A program made the position numbers and the translations under genes. Shown here piece by piece: positions 53,817 through 62,089 of a stretch of DNA of 64,000 nt. The stretch comes from Streptomyces bungoensis (GTDB lineage: Bacteria > Actinomycetota > Actinomycetes > Streptomycetales > Streptomycetaceae): contig NZ_KQ948863.1 in assembly GCF_001514215.1 (NCBI RefSeq), positions 1 to 64,000 on the forward strand, read 5' to 3'. How positions within the stretch are numbered: position 1 is the first letter of the stretch; every line of letters starts with the position of its first letter. A model generated the notes under the pieces. The model was not told the DNA's origin. It saw only the letters and a program-made list of their open reading frames with translations, and searched no databases.

Positions 53817-54407
53817 TCAGAGGCTCGGCACGGGCCGAGCCGGCCGGCGTGCCACGCGGTAGCGGAGGTAGACGACTCCTGAGCCGAAGGTGCGGTTCTC
53901 GAGGAGTTCGAGATCCACCCGGTGCTCGTGCCGGGGGAAGAACGGAATGCCGCCTCCCACCAGCACCGGGTGCACCCTGGCCCGGTACTCGTCGATCAGA
54001 CCCGACGCGGCCGCCTCGGCGGCGAGAGCCGCGCCGCCGATCGCGATGTCCCCCCCGCCCGGTTCGGCGCGCAACCGCTCGATCTCCTCCGCCAGGCCGC
54101 CGGAGGCCAGGCGGGCGTTGCCCTGGACCGCCGACAGCGTGGTGGAGAACACCACCTTGGGGAGCAGCTTCCAGATCGCGGCGAACTCGAGCGTGGAGAA
54201 GTCGAGCGATGGATTCTGGTCGGCGGTCTCCCAGTACAGCATCGTCTCGTACAGCCGTCGTCCCAGCAGGTGGACGCCGGCCTCTCGTACCTCGTCGGTG
54301 GCGAGGCGAAAGACCTCCTCGTCGGGCGTCGCCCAGTCGAAGCCGCCGTCCGGCCCGACGATGTAGCCGTCGAGTGAGACGTTCATCGAGTAGGTGACGT
54401 CGCGCAT
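53817..54407 (-). CDS. RibD_C/dihydrofolate-reductase-like protein
   Basis: A 196-aa reductase-fold protein. The N-terminus reads VTYSMNVSLDGYIVGPDG, then LLGRRLYETMLYWE, and the C-terminal half has a nucleotide-binding GGDIAIGGAALAAE and HPVLVGGGIPFF. These are the standard blocks of stand-alone RibD C-terminal (DHFR-like) proteins that probably use NADPH. The ATG at 54407 follows AAGGAGG; the frame extends to 54467 without family similarity. A decayed fragment of the same family lies at 5270-5398. The substrate is unknown. Confidence 0.85.
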   Translation of the reverse strand: MRDVTYSMNVSLDGYIVGPDGGFDWATPDEEVFRLATDEVREAGVHLLGRRLYETMLYWETADQNPSLDFSTLEFAAIWKLLPKVVFSTTLSAVQGNARLASGGLAEEIERLRAEPGGGDIAIGGAALAAEAAASGLIDEYRARVHPVLVGGGIPFFPRHEHRVDLELLENRTFGSGVVYLRYRVARRPARPVPSL

Positions 54408-54546
54408 CAGGAGTCCTCCTTGGTGACGGGTCCGACAGTACGACCTGCCGGACCCGTCAGGACTCATCGCGACTGGCTGGATCCCCTGGGCGGAGTCACC
54501 TCACGGGATCGTCTCGTTGCGGTGTGAAGGGGGCGGTGCTGCGGCC

Positions 54547-55815
54547 TCACAGCTGAGGCTGCGGCATCCGCTGCCAGCTGAAGGGGCCGTACGTGGTGTC
54601 GGTGACGGGGTGGTTGGCGTTGGGGTCCGCGGTCAGCTTGAGCCATTCCAGCGGTGTGGTGCTGCCGTGTACGACGACGCGGTGGAAGTTGGGGACGTTG
54701 TAGTACGGGTGCTCGTTCCACGCGTTGTCGCCCGGGTCGTGGGCGCACACGCCGGCGCCGGTGGCCGGGTCCGTCTCGCCGGTGCACGGCGCCGTGGGCG
54801 ACAGCGGGTTGTCCGAGCGGTACAGGTGCGAGTCACCGTTGAGCATGAGCACCGGACGGTTGAACTCCGTGGTCCTCGACGCTATCTCGCTGATGATCGG
54901 TTCGTAGTTGGCCAGGTGGTCCTTCGTCTTGCCGTCGAGATCCCACATGTCGGCCTGCGCCGAGATCACCACCCCCTTGGCGTGCTCGGCCCGGGCCTCG
55001 GCGAAGGCGGCGTCGAGCCATCGGACGTCCGCCGCGGTCCGGCCGGTCCGCTCGTCGGTCTGCGCCCGAGTCGCGGTCGGCACCTTGTACCAGGGGTCGG
55101 TGTCGTTGTTCGATCCACCGGGCACGTTGACGGTCACGAAGACGATGTCGTTCTGTGCCCACATCACGTTCTCGGCGTACTGAGCGTCGGCCGGGTGGCT
55201 CGGGTCGTACGCGGTGGCCTGGGAGACCACGTTCAGTTCGCCGTTGCCGAGGGTGCGGCCGGGCTGCGCGAAGAAGTCCTGGCGGACCTTCGCGAGATTG
55301 TCGAGAGGATTGCCGCAGCGGTAGCTGACGCAGTCCGCGGGGTCGGTGGACACACCGTTCGTGCCGATGTAGTTGATCGATCCCGATGCCGGGTCGTAGA
55401 AGCCGCCACCCTGTCCGGGCGAGGTGACGCTCGACGCCTTGTGGCAGTCGGCCCACTCGTTGTCGCCCGGTGTGTAGACGAGCGGTTTGGCGAAGGTCTG
55501 CCACGCGGAGGCGATCGAGGCGTCGTAGGCCTCGGTGCAGAACTCCTTGCCCGAGTGGATGTCGCCCACCTGGATGACGTCGCTTACCGTGGGATCGCTG
55601 TTGATCGTGCCGATGAACGCCGGGGTCTTCTGGAACTGCGAGGTGTCGGCGGTCTGGCCCGCGGGCGCGTACGCCGACTTGCCGTACGGCGAGTCTCCGA
55701 ACACGGCGAGCGTCAGGGGGTTACCGGCCGCCGATGCGGTGGCGGCCGGCAGAACGGAAGAGGCGAGGCCGACGGCGACGAGCGTGATGAGCCCGCGCTT
55801 GCGCATGCGTCCCAA
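54547..55815 (-). CDS. secreted metallophosphoesterase
   Basis: A 422-aa protein with an N-terminal signal peptide (RKRG, then LITLVAVGLASSVLPAATA, cleavage near ASA-AG). Metallophosphoesterase motifs are visible: AVFGDSPYG near residue 38, VIQVGDIHSG near 80, TPGDNEW near 113, and a later NGDSHLY near 325. It should hydrolyse phosphoesters outside the cell, probably with a two-metal centre. The TTG at 55815 has GAGAGGA 6 nt upstream; the internal ATG at 55806 is the alternative. It sits alone on the minus strand. Confidence 0.85.
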   Translation of the reverse strand: MGRMRKRGLITLVAVGLASSVLPAATASAAGNPLTLAVFGDSPYGKSAYAPAGQTADTSQFQKTPAFIGTINSDPTVSDVIQVGDIHSGKEFCTEAYDASIASAWQTFAKPLVYTPGDNEWADCHKASSVTSPGQGGGFYDPASGSINYIGTNGVSTDPADCVSYRCGNPLDNLAKVRQDFFAQPGRTLGNGELNVVSQATAYDPSHPADAQYAENVMWAQNDIVFVTVNVPGGSNNDTDPWYKVPTATRAQTDERTGRTAADVRWLDAAFAEARAEHAKGVVISAQADMWDLDGKTKDHLANYEPIISEIASRTTEFNRPVLMLNGDSHLYRSDNPLSPTAPCTGETDPATGAGVCAHDPGDNAWNEHPYYNVPNFHRVVVHGSTTPLEWLKLTADPNANHPVTDTTYGPFSWQRMPQPQL

Positions 55816-56017
55816 CGTGCGTCCTCTCTAAGGTCCGGTCGAGGGGGGGGCGCTCCAGTGGACTGGATCACGGCGAGCGCAGCAGGGCACCGGAAGCAGC
55901 CCGGAGATGACGGCCGGACGAACTTCCGGCGCTGACCGGCCGTCAGGGCCCAACGTCGTTGTGGAACCGTGTCGGTCGGCGTGGCGCCGACCTTGGGCGG
56001 CGGCCCTGGCGCCGGGG

Positions 56018-57766
56018 TCACAGGCCGTTCTCGTCGAGTACCTTCATCAGCTTCGGCCTGCGCTTGAGTTCGGCGCGCAGTGCCGAGAGGCGGCGGGTGA
56101 ACTCCTCGACGGTACCGAGCCGTTCGTGGCAGGCGCGGATGCTGCGCAGCAGCCGCGCGACCTCCTGGTACGCCTGATCACCGGTCGACTGCTTCAGCGG
56201 CTCCAGCAGGCGCAGGTAGACGCCGAGCGCGTCGGCCGGGCGGTGGTCCCTCATACGGTCGGCCAAGGTGAGCAGCCGGCGGTCGTCGGCGTGTCCCGCG
56301 GCGGCCTCCCAGGCGGCGTCGACCTCACCCTCGTCGAGCAGGACGTCGACGAGTATGCGGGCGGGGTGCCCGAGCCCGGGCCCGACGCCGCCGCGGCCCG
56401 CGTGAGCACGCAGCAGCTCCAGCGCGGCCTCGCGCTCCTCCTCCCAGCACCCGCAGGCCCGCGCCGCCGACCGAAGTGACCGGTAGGCCTGCAGGGAGCC
56501 CTGGGACCGGAAGCGGTCGCGGCGTACGGTGAGGGCCTCGTCGAGCCGTCCGTCCCGCACGTAACGGGCGCAGATCCATTCCACCAGGCCGTGGTCCACG
56601 TCGTGTCGGTCACCGGCGGCCCGTAGACCGCGCTCGGCCCACTCCAGGGCGTCCCCGGCGCGACCGGCCTCATCGAGTTCCCGTGCGATGCGCAGGTGGG
56701 TGGCGCCGTTCGGGGCGAGATCGGTGGCGTAGGCGGTGATCAGGGCGTTCACGTCGCCCTGTGCCTTCAGCAGCTGCTCCCTCAGGCGTTTCGCCTTGTC
56801 GGTGGGGTCACGCCGCCATGCCTCGGTGGCCAGGTCCAGCGCCCGGGTCAAGCCCGCCGGACCGAGGACGTCGCGGTAGTCGACCGGGTCGGCCAGGGTC
56901 ACCTCCCCGACCGGCCCCAGCAGGTGTCCGACGAGCCAGCGGGCTGTCGGATCCGGGTCGGGGCGGGCCGCCCGGCATGCGCGCAGGTGCACCGCCATGA
57001 GGTCCCGCACGGGCGTGAAGAGGTCCCAGAGGTCCTCCGCCCCGCCCGCCGACTCGTAGACCTCGCCCAGCCGCCACAGCGCCCAGCGGGCCCCGTCGAC
57101 CGCCTCCGCCGCCCGGCCTGCCGCGATCAGCGCGCGCAGGATCGTCACCGCCTGCGTCACGTCCCGGGCGTACGCGCCGGCCTCTTCGGGATCGACGTAC
57201 CCGTCGCGGGCCGGCGTCCCGGCGTCGAGCAGTCCTTTGACCCGGTCGCGGACCGCCGCACGGTCGGCCCGCGCGACCTCGGCCCGCAGCAGCAGGCGCG
57301 CGTGCAAATCGGGGTCGGCGGCCGACTCCTCGGCCAGCAGGGCGAGCAGCGCCTCCCGGTCCAGCGATTCCAGCCAGGGTGTCATGAGGTCCTGCGGGGC
57401 GGGTCGTGCGGGGGCAGGCCGTGGTGCCGGGACCACGTCCGCGGACGGCTTCGGCGCGGCCGAGGCGGTGTGCCGCAGGGCCGCCAGGCCCACCGCGACG
57501 CAGTGTTTGCAGAAGTGGCCGTCGGCCCCGTACGGGCAGTCGCATGTCCCCGCCACCCCCGCCTGCCCTGTGACGACGAGCTCGACGCGGTACGTCTCCC
57601 GGCCCGGCACGGTGGCGCGGATCGTGCCGTCGCCGATGTCCAGGCCGCTCACCGCCCCCGCGTAATCCTCACCGCGACCGAAGGACATCGGTCCCGCCGC
57701 GGCCCTCAAGTCATGCTCGCCGAAACCCAGTCGGATGGTCGTAATCCGCGCCACCCGTCCATTCAA
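56018..57766 (-). CDS. SWIM zinc-finger domain protein
   Basis: A 582-aa protein. The SWIM motif CxCx(n)CxHC is visible near residues 75-89 (CDCPYGADGHFCKHC) after a beta-rich lead. The rest is long and helical, with repeated Ala/Leu/Arg segments of the kind seen in TPR-like solenoids. SWIM domains bind DNA or proteins and occur in many streptomycete proteins of unknown role, sometimes paired with SNF2 helicases; none is adjacent here. The start is poorly marked: TTG 57766 gives the longest form, and GTG 57754 (VARITTIRLGFG) is a good alternative. Confidence 0.8.
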   Translation of the reverse strand: MNGRVARITTIRLGFGEHDLRAAAGPMSFGRGEDYAGAVSGLDIGDGTIRATVPGRETYRVELVVTGQAGVAGTCDCPYGADGHFCKHCVAVGLAALRHTASAAPKPSADVVPAPRPAPARPAPQDLMTPWLESLDREALLALLAEESAADPDLHARLLLRAEVARADRAAVRDRVKGLLDAGTPARDGYVDPEEAGAYARDVTQAVTILRALIAAGRAAEAVDGARWALWRLGEVYESAGGAEDLWDLFTPVRDLMAVHLRACRAARPDPDPTARWLVGHLLGPVGEVTLADPVDYRDVLGPAGLTRALDLATEAWRRDPTDKAKRLREQLLKAQGDVNALITAYATDLAPNGATHLRIARELDEAGRAGDALEWAERGLRAAGDRHDVDHGLVEWICARYVRDGRLDEALTVRRDRFRSQGSLQAYRSLRSAARACGCWEEEREAALELLRAHAGRGGVGPGLGHPARILVDVLLDEGEVDAAWEAAAGHADDRRLLTLADRMRDHRPADALGVYLRLLEPLKQSTGDQAYQEVARLLRSIRACHERLGTVEEFTRRLSALRAELKRRPKLMKVLDENGL

Positions 57767-58114
<348 letters not shown>

Positions 58115-59578
58115 TCATTGGCGGCTCACCGTTCGGGTCACGCCCGCGACGATCGCCGTCGCCAGTATCCAGCCGGTGATGATCAGGCCGTACGACAGCC
58201 ACTGGTACCAGCCCTCAGGGGCGAACGCCGACTCCTGGCCGAAGTCGATCACCGGCAGGAGCAGGTCGAGGGTGTAGAAGACGGGGTTGAAGTCAGGGGC
58301 CTCGCCCGCCTTGACGGGGCGGGGGTGGTGCAGGCCGTACGCGAGCGATCCGACGGCCATGAGGGACAGCAGCCACACGGCCGCGCGCAACGGGCGGAAG
58401 CCGTAGCCGACGGTGGCGTCCTGAACGTACCCCCACAGCCGCCCGTACCAGGCGAGCGTGGTGCGCCGGCGGCGCTGTTTGGCCAGCTGGACGAGCCGTG
58501 CCGCGTCGTCGTCTCCGACATGGCGATACGCCGCCATCAACTGCTCGTAGGAGTGGGGTTCGTAGCGCCCGCCGTCTCGCTCCAGCATCGGAAGACGGCG
58601 CTCGGCGGGTTCGTGCGGGGTGAGTACCGTGTACCTGAGATTGCTGAGATACACCTGGTCCGGGAGCATCTCCGGTTCGAGGGTCAGGATCTCTATCTGG
58701 GAACGCCGCAGATTCAGGGCGCCCCGCATGCGATCACCGCCGCGCAACCAGAGCTCGCCGATGACACAACTGCTCGCCCGCAGTGCCGTGTCGCCCTGAT
58801 GCGACAGGTGAGCGTGGAGCAGGTCGAGACGGCCCGATATGCGTGAGCCCCGGAGCTCGACCCGCCCCCGCGCACGTACGCACCGCGCCCGTATGTGCGC
58901 CTCCACGTTGAGGTTCTGCGCGTCCAGGGCGGTGGCGCCGGGATTGTCGAACTCGGCGTCCTGAACGTTGATCCGCCCGGCGACGGAGGCGCCGGTGAGC
59001 CGCACCTGCCCGTGCGCGCGCATCTCCGGCGCCCAGAGGTCGTCCCCGATCGTTGCCTGGTTGAGCTGCAGCACTGGCTCGGAGTCGTCCGGCGCCGTGA
59101 ACTCCGCCCGCTCCATGAACAGCGCCCCGGAGATCTGCGCCCCGCCGAGCCGTACCGGGCCCCGCATGCGGCAGCCCGTCATGCGCAGCACACCCTCGAC
59201 CCGCAAGATCGCCGAAGTCAGGCCCGGCAGTACGGAGTTGCTCAGATTGAGCTGACGCACCCTGGCACCGTAGAGGTCGGGAACGCTGTCGAACCGGCAG
59301 TGACTCAGCCGGATGGCGGCGTCGACCGTGGCGTACTTCAGGTCCAGTACGCCGGTGATCAGCGCCCCGGTGATCTTGAGCGCGGCGATCTCGCCCTCCT
59401 CCAGAGGACCCCTGAGTAGCAGCGCCCGCAGCACCTTCGCCCGTACGGTCCGCTCGGCGCCCCACGTGTCGCCGCTCGCCGGATCCTCGTCCCCGGCGCG
59501 GAAGTCCACCGACTCGCCTCGCGGAAAGGCCCGCCACACACGCATCTCGGCCGGCGTCAGTTCGCTGGTCTCGCTCAC
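58115..59578 (-). CDS. membrane protein with pentapeptide-like beta-helix domain
   Basis: About 487 aa. The region of residues 60-300 has repeated A/L-x-L/I-x-x-pattern strands (GALITGVLDLKYATVDAAIR; LNLSNSVLPGLTSAILRVEG; RINVQDAEFDN), typical of right-handed beta-helix or pentapeptide/bactofilin-like folds. Near the C-terminus two transmembrane helices are visible: AAVWLLSLMAVGSLAYGL and WLSYGLIITGWILATAIVAGV. Similar streptomycete proteins are often annotated as membrane-associated oxidoreductase without proof. I chose GTG 59578 because the upstream extension (to 59677) is not family-like; no strong ribosome site decides it. Confidence 0.65.
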   Translation of the reverse strand: MSETSELTPAEMRVWRAFPRGESVDFRAGDEDPASGDTWGAERTVRAKVLRALLLRGPLEEGEIAALKITGALITGVLDLKYATVDAAIRLSHCRFDSVPDLYGARVRQLNLSNSVLPGLTSAILRVEGVLRMTGCRMRGPVRLGGAQISGALFMERAEFTAPDDSEPVLQLNQATIGDDLWAPEMRAHGQVRLTGASVAGRINVQDAEFDNPGATALDAQNLNVEAHIRARCVRARGRVELRGSRISGRLDLLHAHLSHQGDTALRASSCVIGELWLRGGDRMRGALNLRRSQIEILTLEPEMLPDQVYLSNLRYTVLTPHEPAERRLPMLERDGGRYEPHSYEQLMAAYRHVGDDDAARLVQLAKQRRRRTTLAWYGRLWGYVQDATVGYGFRPLRAAVWLLSLMAVGSLAYGLHHPRPVKAGEAPDFNPVFYTLDLLLPVIDFGQESAFAPEGWYQWLSYGLIITGWILATAIVAGVTRTVSRQ

Positions 59579-59701
59579 GCCGGGACTCTGACGTGCCGTG
59601 TCGGAGGTGTCAACTGCGAACCCGACCAGTGGAGTCGGGTCCTCCTCACCTACTCTCCGCCAGGCCTCGCACCTCACGCACCGGCTCCGGGCGCCCCCGT
59701 C

Positions 59702-60166
59702 TCAGGCGCCCGTCTGCCGAATGCGTTCCCGGACAGCGGTGCGGTCGATGCCGAGCTGGGCCATGAGCTCCGCCGCGGGGTCCGGCTGCTCGCAGTCGAG
59801 CAGGGCCAGCAGGAGGTGCTCCGGTGTGATGCGCCGGCTGCCGGCCTTCCTCGTCTCGGTCAGGGCGCGTGGGAGGACGGCGCGGGCGCCGGAGGTGAAG
59901 GGGGTGCGCTTGGGCGAGGCGGGAATCGGCGGCCGCTCGATCCCCTGGACGTCGATGCCGACCGCGGCCAGCGCGGACCGGTCGAGGGCGTCGAGGGCGG
60001 CACGCGCGCTCTCCAGGTCGGATCCGAGGGCCCGGACCGCGCCGGGCTCGTGGAGCACTCCCAGGAGGAGGTGTTCGGTGCCGATGCGGCGATCGCCGCG
60101 CAGTGTGGCCTCACTCAGCGCCGAAGCGACGGCCGCACGGGCGCCTGCTGCGAACTGTTCGAACAT
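59702..60166 (-). CDS. Clp N-domain (Clp_N) protein
   Basis: A 154-aa protein made of two Clp_N repeats: MFEQFAAGARAAVASALSEA with IGTEHLLLGVLHEPG (residues about 1-50), and a second repeat with VLPRALTETRKAG and ITPEHLLLALLDCE (about 95-130). In ClpA/ClpC this domain binds substrates and adaptors; here it is free of any AAA+ module, so it may act as an adaptor, sensor or decoy. The ATG at 60166 lies 7 nt after the stop of the HTH gene, so the two form an operon. Such HTH/Clp_N pairs recur in Streptomyces. The operon is probably self-regulated through the palindromes at 60381-60459. Confidence 0.9.
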   Translation of the reverse strand: MFEQFAAGARAAVASALSEATLRGDRRIGTEHLLLGVLHEPGAVRALGSDLESARAALDALDRSALAAVGIDVQGIERPPIPASPKRTPFTSGARAVLPRALTETRKAGSRRITPEHLLLALLDCEQPDPAAELMAQLGIDRTAVRERIRQTGA

Positions 60167-60173
60167 GGTCGTC

Positions 60174-60377
60174 TCACTTCCCGTACTTGGCGTGCACGGA
60201 CTGCCGGGAGACGCCGAGGGCGTCGCCGATCTGTTCCCAGGACCAGCCCTGCTCCCTGGCGCGCGCGACTGCCGCCGCTTCGACCTGCTCGGCCAGCCGG
60301 CGCAGGGCGCCCACGGCCCGCAGTCCCACGGCGGGATCGTGCGACCTCAGGCGTTCCGAGAGATCTCCCGTTTCCAT
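60174..60377 (-). CDS. small helix-turn-helix DNA-binding protein
   Basis: A 67-aa protein with a C-terminal HTH: WSWEQIGDALGVSRQSVHAKYGK, preceded by a helical segment LRRLAEQVEAAAVARAREQG. The start ATG at 60377 is only 3 nt from a palindrome (60381-60398), with no normal Shine-Dalgarno between, so either translation is weak or the message is nearly leaderless. The close overlap of operator and start strongly suggests autoregulation. It is co-transcribed with the Clp_N gene. Confidence 0.85.
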   Translation of the reverse strand: METGDLSERLRSHDPAVGLRAVGALRRLAEQVEAAAVARAREQGWSWEQIGDALGVSRQSVHAKYGK

Positions 60378-60380
60378 GCC

Positions 60381-60459
60381 TGTCAGTCTGGCTTGACACT
60401 CCCCGCCTGTCAATCCAGTCTGACATCAAGTCAGGTCGTGATGTCAGCCCAGGCTGACA
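60381..60459. promoter_or_regulatory. triple palindromic operator TGTCA-N8-TGACA
   Basis: Three copies of the same 18-bp palindrome occur: 60381-60398, 60408-60425 and 60442-60459, all with TGTCA-N8-TGACA. An overlapping palindrome TGACATCA-N10-TGATGTCA (60421-60446) links the last two. The centre-to-centre spacing is 27 and 34 bp. The first site adjoins the HTH start codon. This looks like the operator of the HTH/Clp_N operon and perhaps of the divergent gene at 60505. Confidence 0.75.
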
Positions 60460-60504
60460 GGCGGCCACGGTGGGACGCCTCCTGCCCGGCGAACCGAAGG
60501 ATGG

Positions 60505-61836
60505 ATGGTCGCGGGCCCGGCCCGGCTCAGGAAGACCCCGGACCGGCGGGTGATGCGCGGCGAGGCGTTCAACGAGCAGGACCTGGACGACATCAAGCAC
60601 CTCTCCGAGGTGAATCCGCAGTGGCTCGAAGCGGTGGGCATCGGCACCTACGAGCAGGCCGAGACCTACACCAAGGGCCGGTTCGACGACTGGCTGACGC
60701 TTCCGGCGGGCAAGCGCGTGCTCACGGCCACCCTGGCCGTTCGCGCCAACCACCCGGACGTGCGCGAGGCGGGCAGGGACACGCCGATCTCGCCGGACTA
60801 CACGCTCGGCCGGTTCATGCTCACTCAGGCGCCGGGTACCAAGCCGGTGGAGAAGCAGGAACTGGAGCGGGAGCGCGACCGGCAGATCCGGGAGACGGCC
60901 ATCGACACCCTGCACCCGGCGGGGATCGCGCCCGAGCGCCGGCACCCGGACGGCATTCCCGAGACGGGTCCTGACTTCGTGGCGCAGGACGCCCGGGCCC
61001 GCGAGATGCTCACCAAGGTGCTGCTCATCCTGAAGAACGGGCTGAAGCCGTACGACCCGAAGGCCGGCGCGCACGTGGCCGACTACGAGAAGAACGTCAT
61101 CCGCGCCCTCGCCCACGGCGGACGGGTCAACATCCTTATCCCCGCACTGAGTTCCGCCGACGCACCGGCCTACTCGCTGCCGGAGTTCCTGGGCGTGACC
61201 CAGGACGACCGTACGAACACCCGCGCGGGGGACGTCGTCGACCGCGGCTTCGCCACGCACCGCACCGCCATCGGGGCCAACAAGGGGGACAAGCCGGGCG
61301 CGTTCAAGGAGAAGGGCGGTCTCCTGGCGTCCCTCACCAATGTGGTCTCCACCGGCGCCGACCGTCCGGACCTGTGGGGCCAGAACATCTCCGGCGGCGG
61401 TCTCGGCTCCAAGGACTGGAACGGCGACGTGGTGCTGCCGAACGGTTCGTACGGCCACATGCCGCTGGTCCACCACCGGCCGACCAGGAGGAAGGACGTC
61501 TCGCTGCAGATCGGCATCGAGACCCTCGCGCCGCACGCCACCAGTCCGGTGGGCTACCAGCACGACTTCCGCTCCACCGAGGCCACCGCCAATCCGGAGT
61601 CGGTCCTGCACGGCCGCAAGGGCGACAAGGTCGGCTCGGGCGGCCTGGGCAAGAACGAACGCCTGGTCGACCTGCGGGAGACGGGCAAAGCCCATGCCAG
61701 CGGGGACTGGCGCACCTTCCTGGTCGAGATCAAGCAGCAGTGGGACGCCGCACTCGCGGAGACCGAGGACGGCTCCCGGGAACGGCGGAGCCTGTACGAA
61801 GGCCTGGTCGGCCCACGGACACGGCCGGCATCCTGA
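60505..61836 (+). CDS. unrecognised protein
   Basis: A 443-aa soluble protein with no signal peptide and no membrane segment. Visible features: an acidic N-terminal segment (EAFNEQDLDDIKHLSEVNPQ), a charged linker (QELERERDRQIRETAIDTL), a central stretch with ILIPALSSADAPAYSLPEFLG, and a Gly/Asn-rich C-terminal half (WGQNISGGGLGSKDWNGDVV; HMPLVHHRP; QHDFRSTE). It could be the C-terminal part of a toxin-like or secreted-effector protein, but I cannot name a family. The ATG at 60505 follows GAAGGATGG; the internal ATG at 60553 is an alternative. It starts 46 nt from the last palindrome of the operator array. Confidence 0.6.
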   Translation: MVAGPARLRKTPDRRVMRGEAFNEQDLDDIKHLSEVNPQWLEAVGIGTYEQAETYTKGRFDDWLTLPAGKRVLTATLAVRANHPDVREAGRDTPISPDYTLGRFMLTQAPGTKPVEKQELERERDRQIRETAIDTLHPAGIAPERRHPDGIPETGPDFVAQDARAREMLTKVLLILKNGLKPYDPKAGAHVADYEKNVIRALAHGGRVNILIPALSSADAPAYSLPEFLGVTQDDRTNTRAGDVVDRGFATHRTAIGANKGDKPGAFKEKGGLLASLTNVVSTGADRPDLWGQNISGGGLGSKDWNGDVVLPNGSYGHMPLVHHRPTRRKDVSLQIGIETLAPHATSPVGYQHDFRSTEATANPESVLHGRKGDKVGSGGLGKNERLVDLRETGKAHASGDWRTFLVEIKQQWDAALAETEDGSRERRSLYEGLVGPRTRPAS

Positions 61837-62089
61837 CGCCAGTGCCCGGGCCGGCGGATGGGCACCGTGCCGCGGCGACAGGCGGCAGCGATGGTCGGCG
61901 AAGCCGACCGCAGCGGCCCCGCGGGCCACCGCGCCTGCGTCGTCGACGGCTCGAAGCGCGCAGGCCGTCTGCGTCGCACCGACGGACGCGGGGCCCTGTT
62001 CCTCCTGCGGCTCCCCGGACGAGCGCTGGCCCATGCGTCTTCACAGACCGCCCTGTTCACGCGTCGGAGAGGGACTGCGCGGCCCCGAC

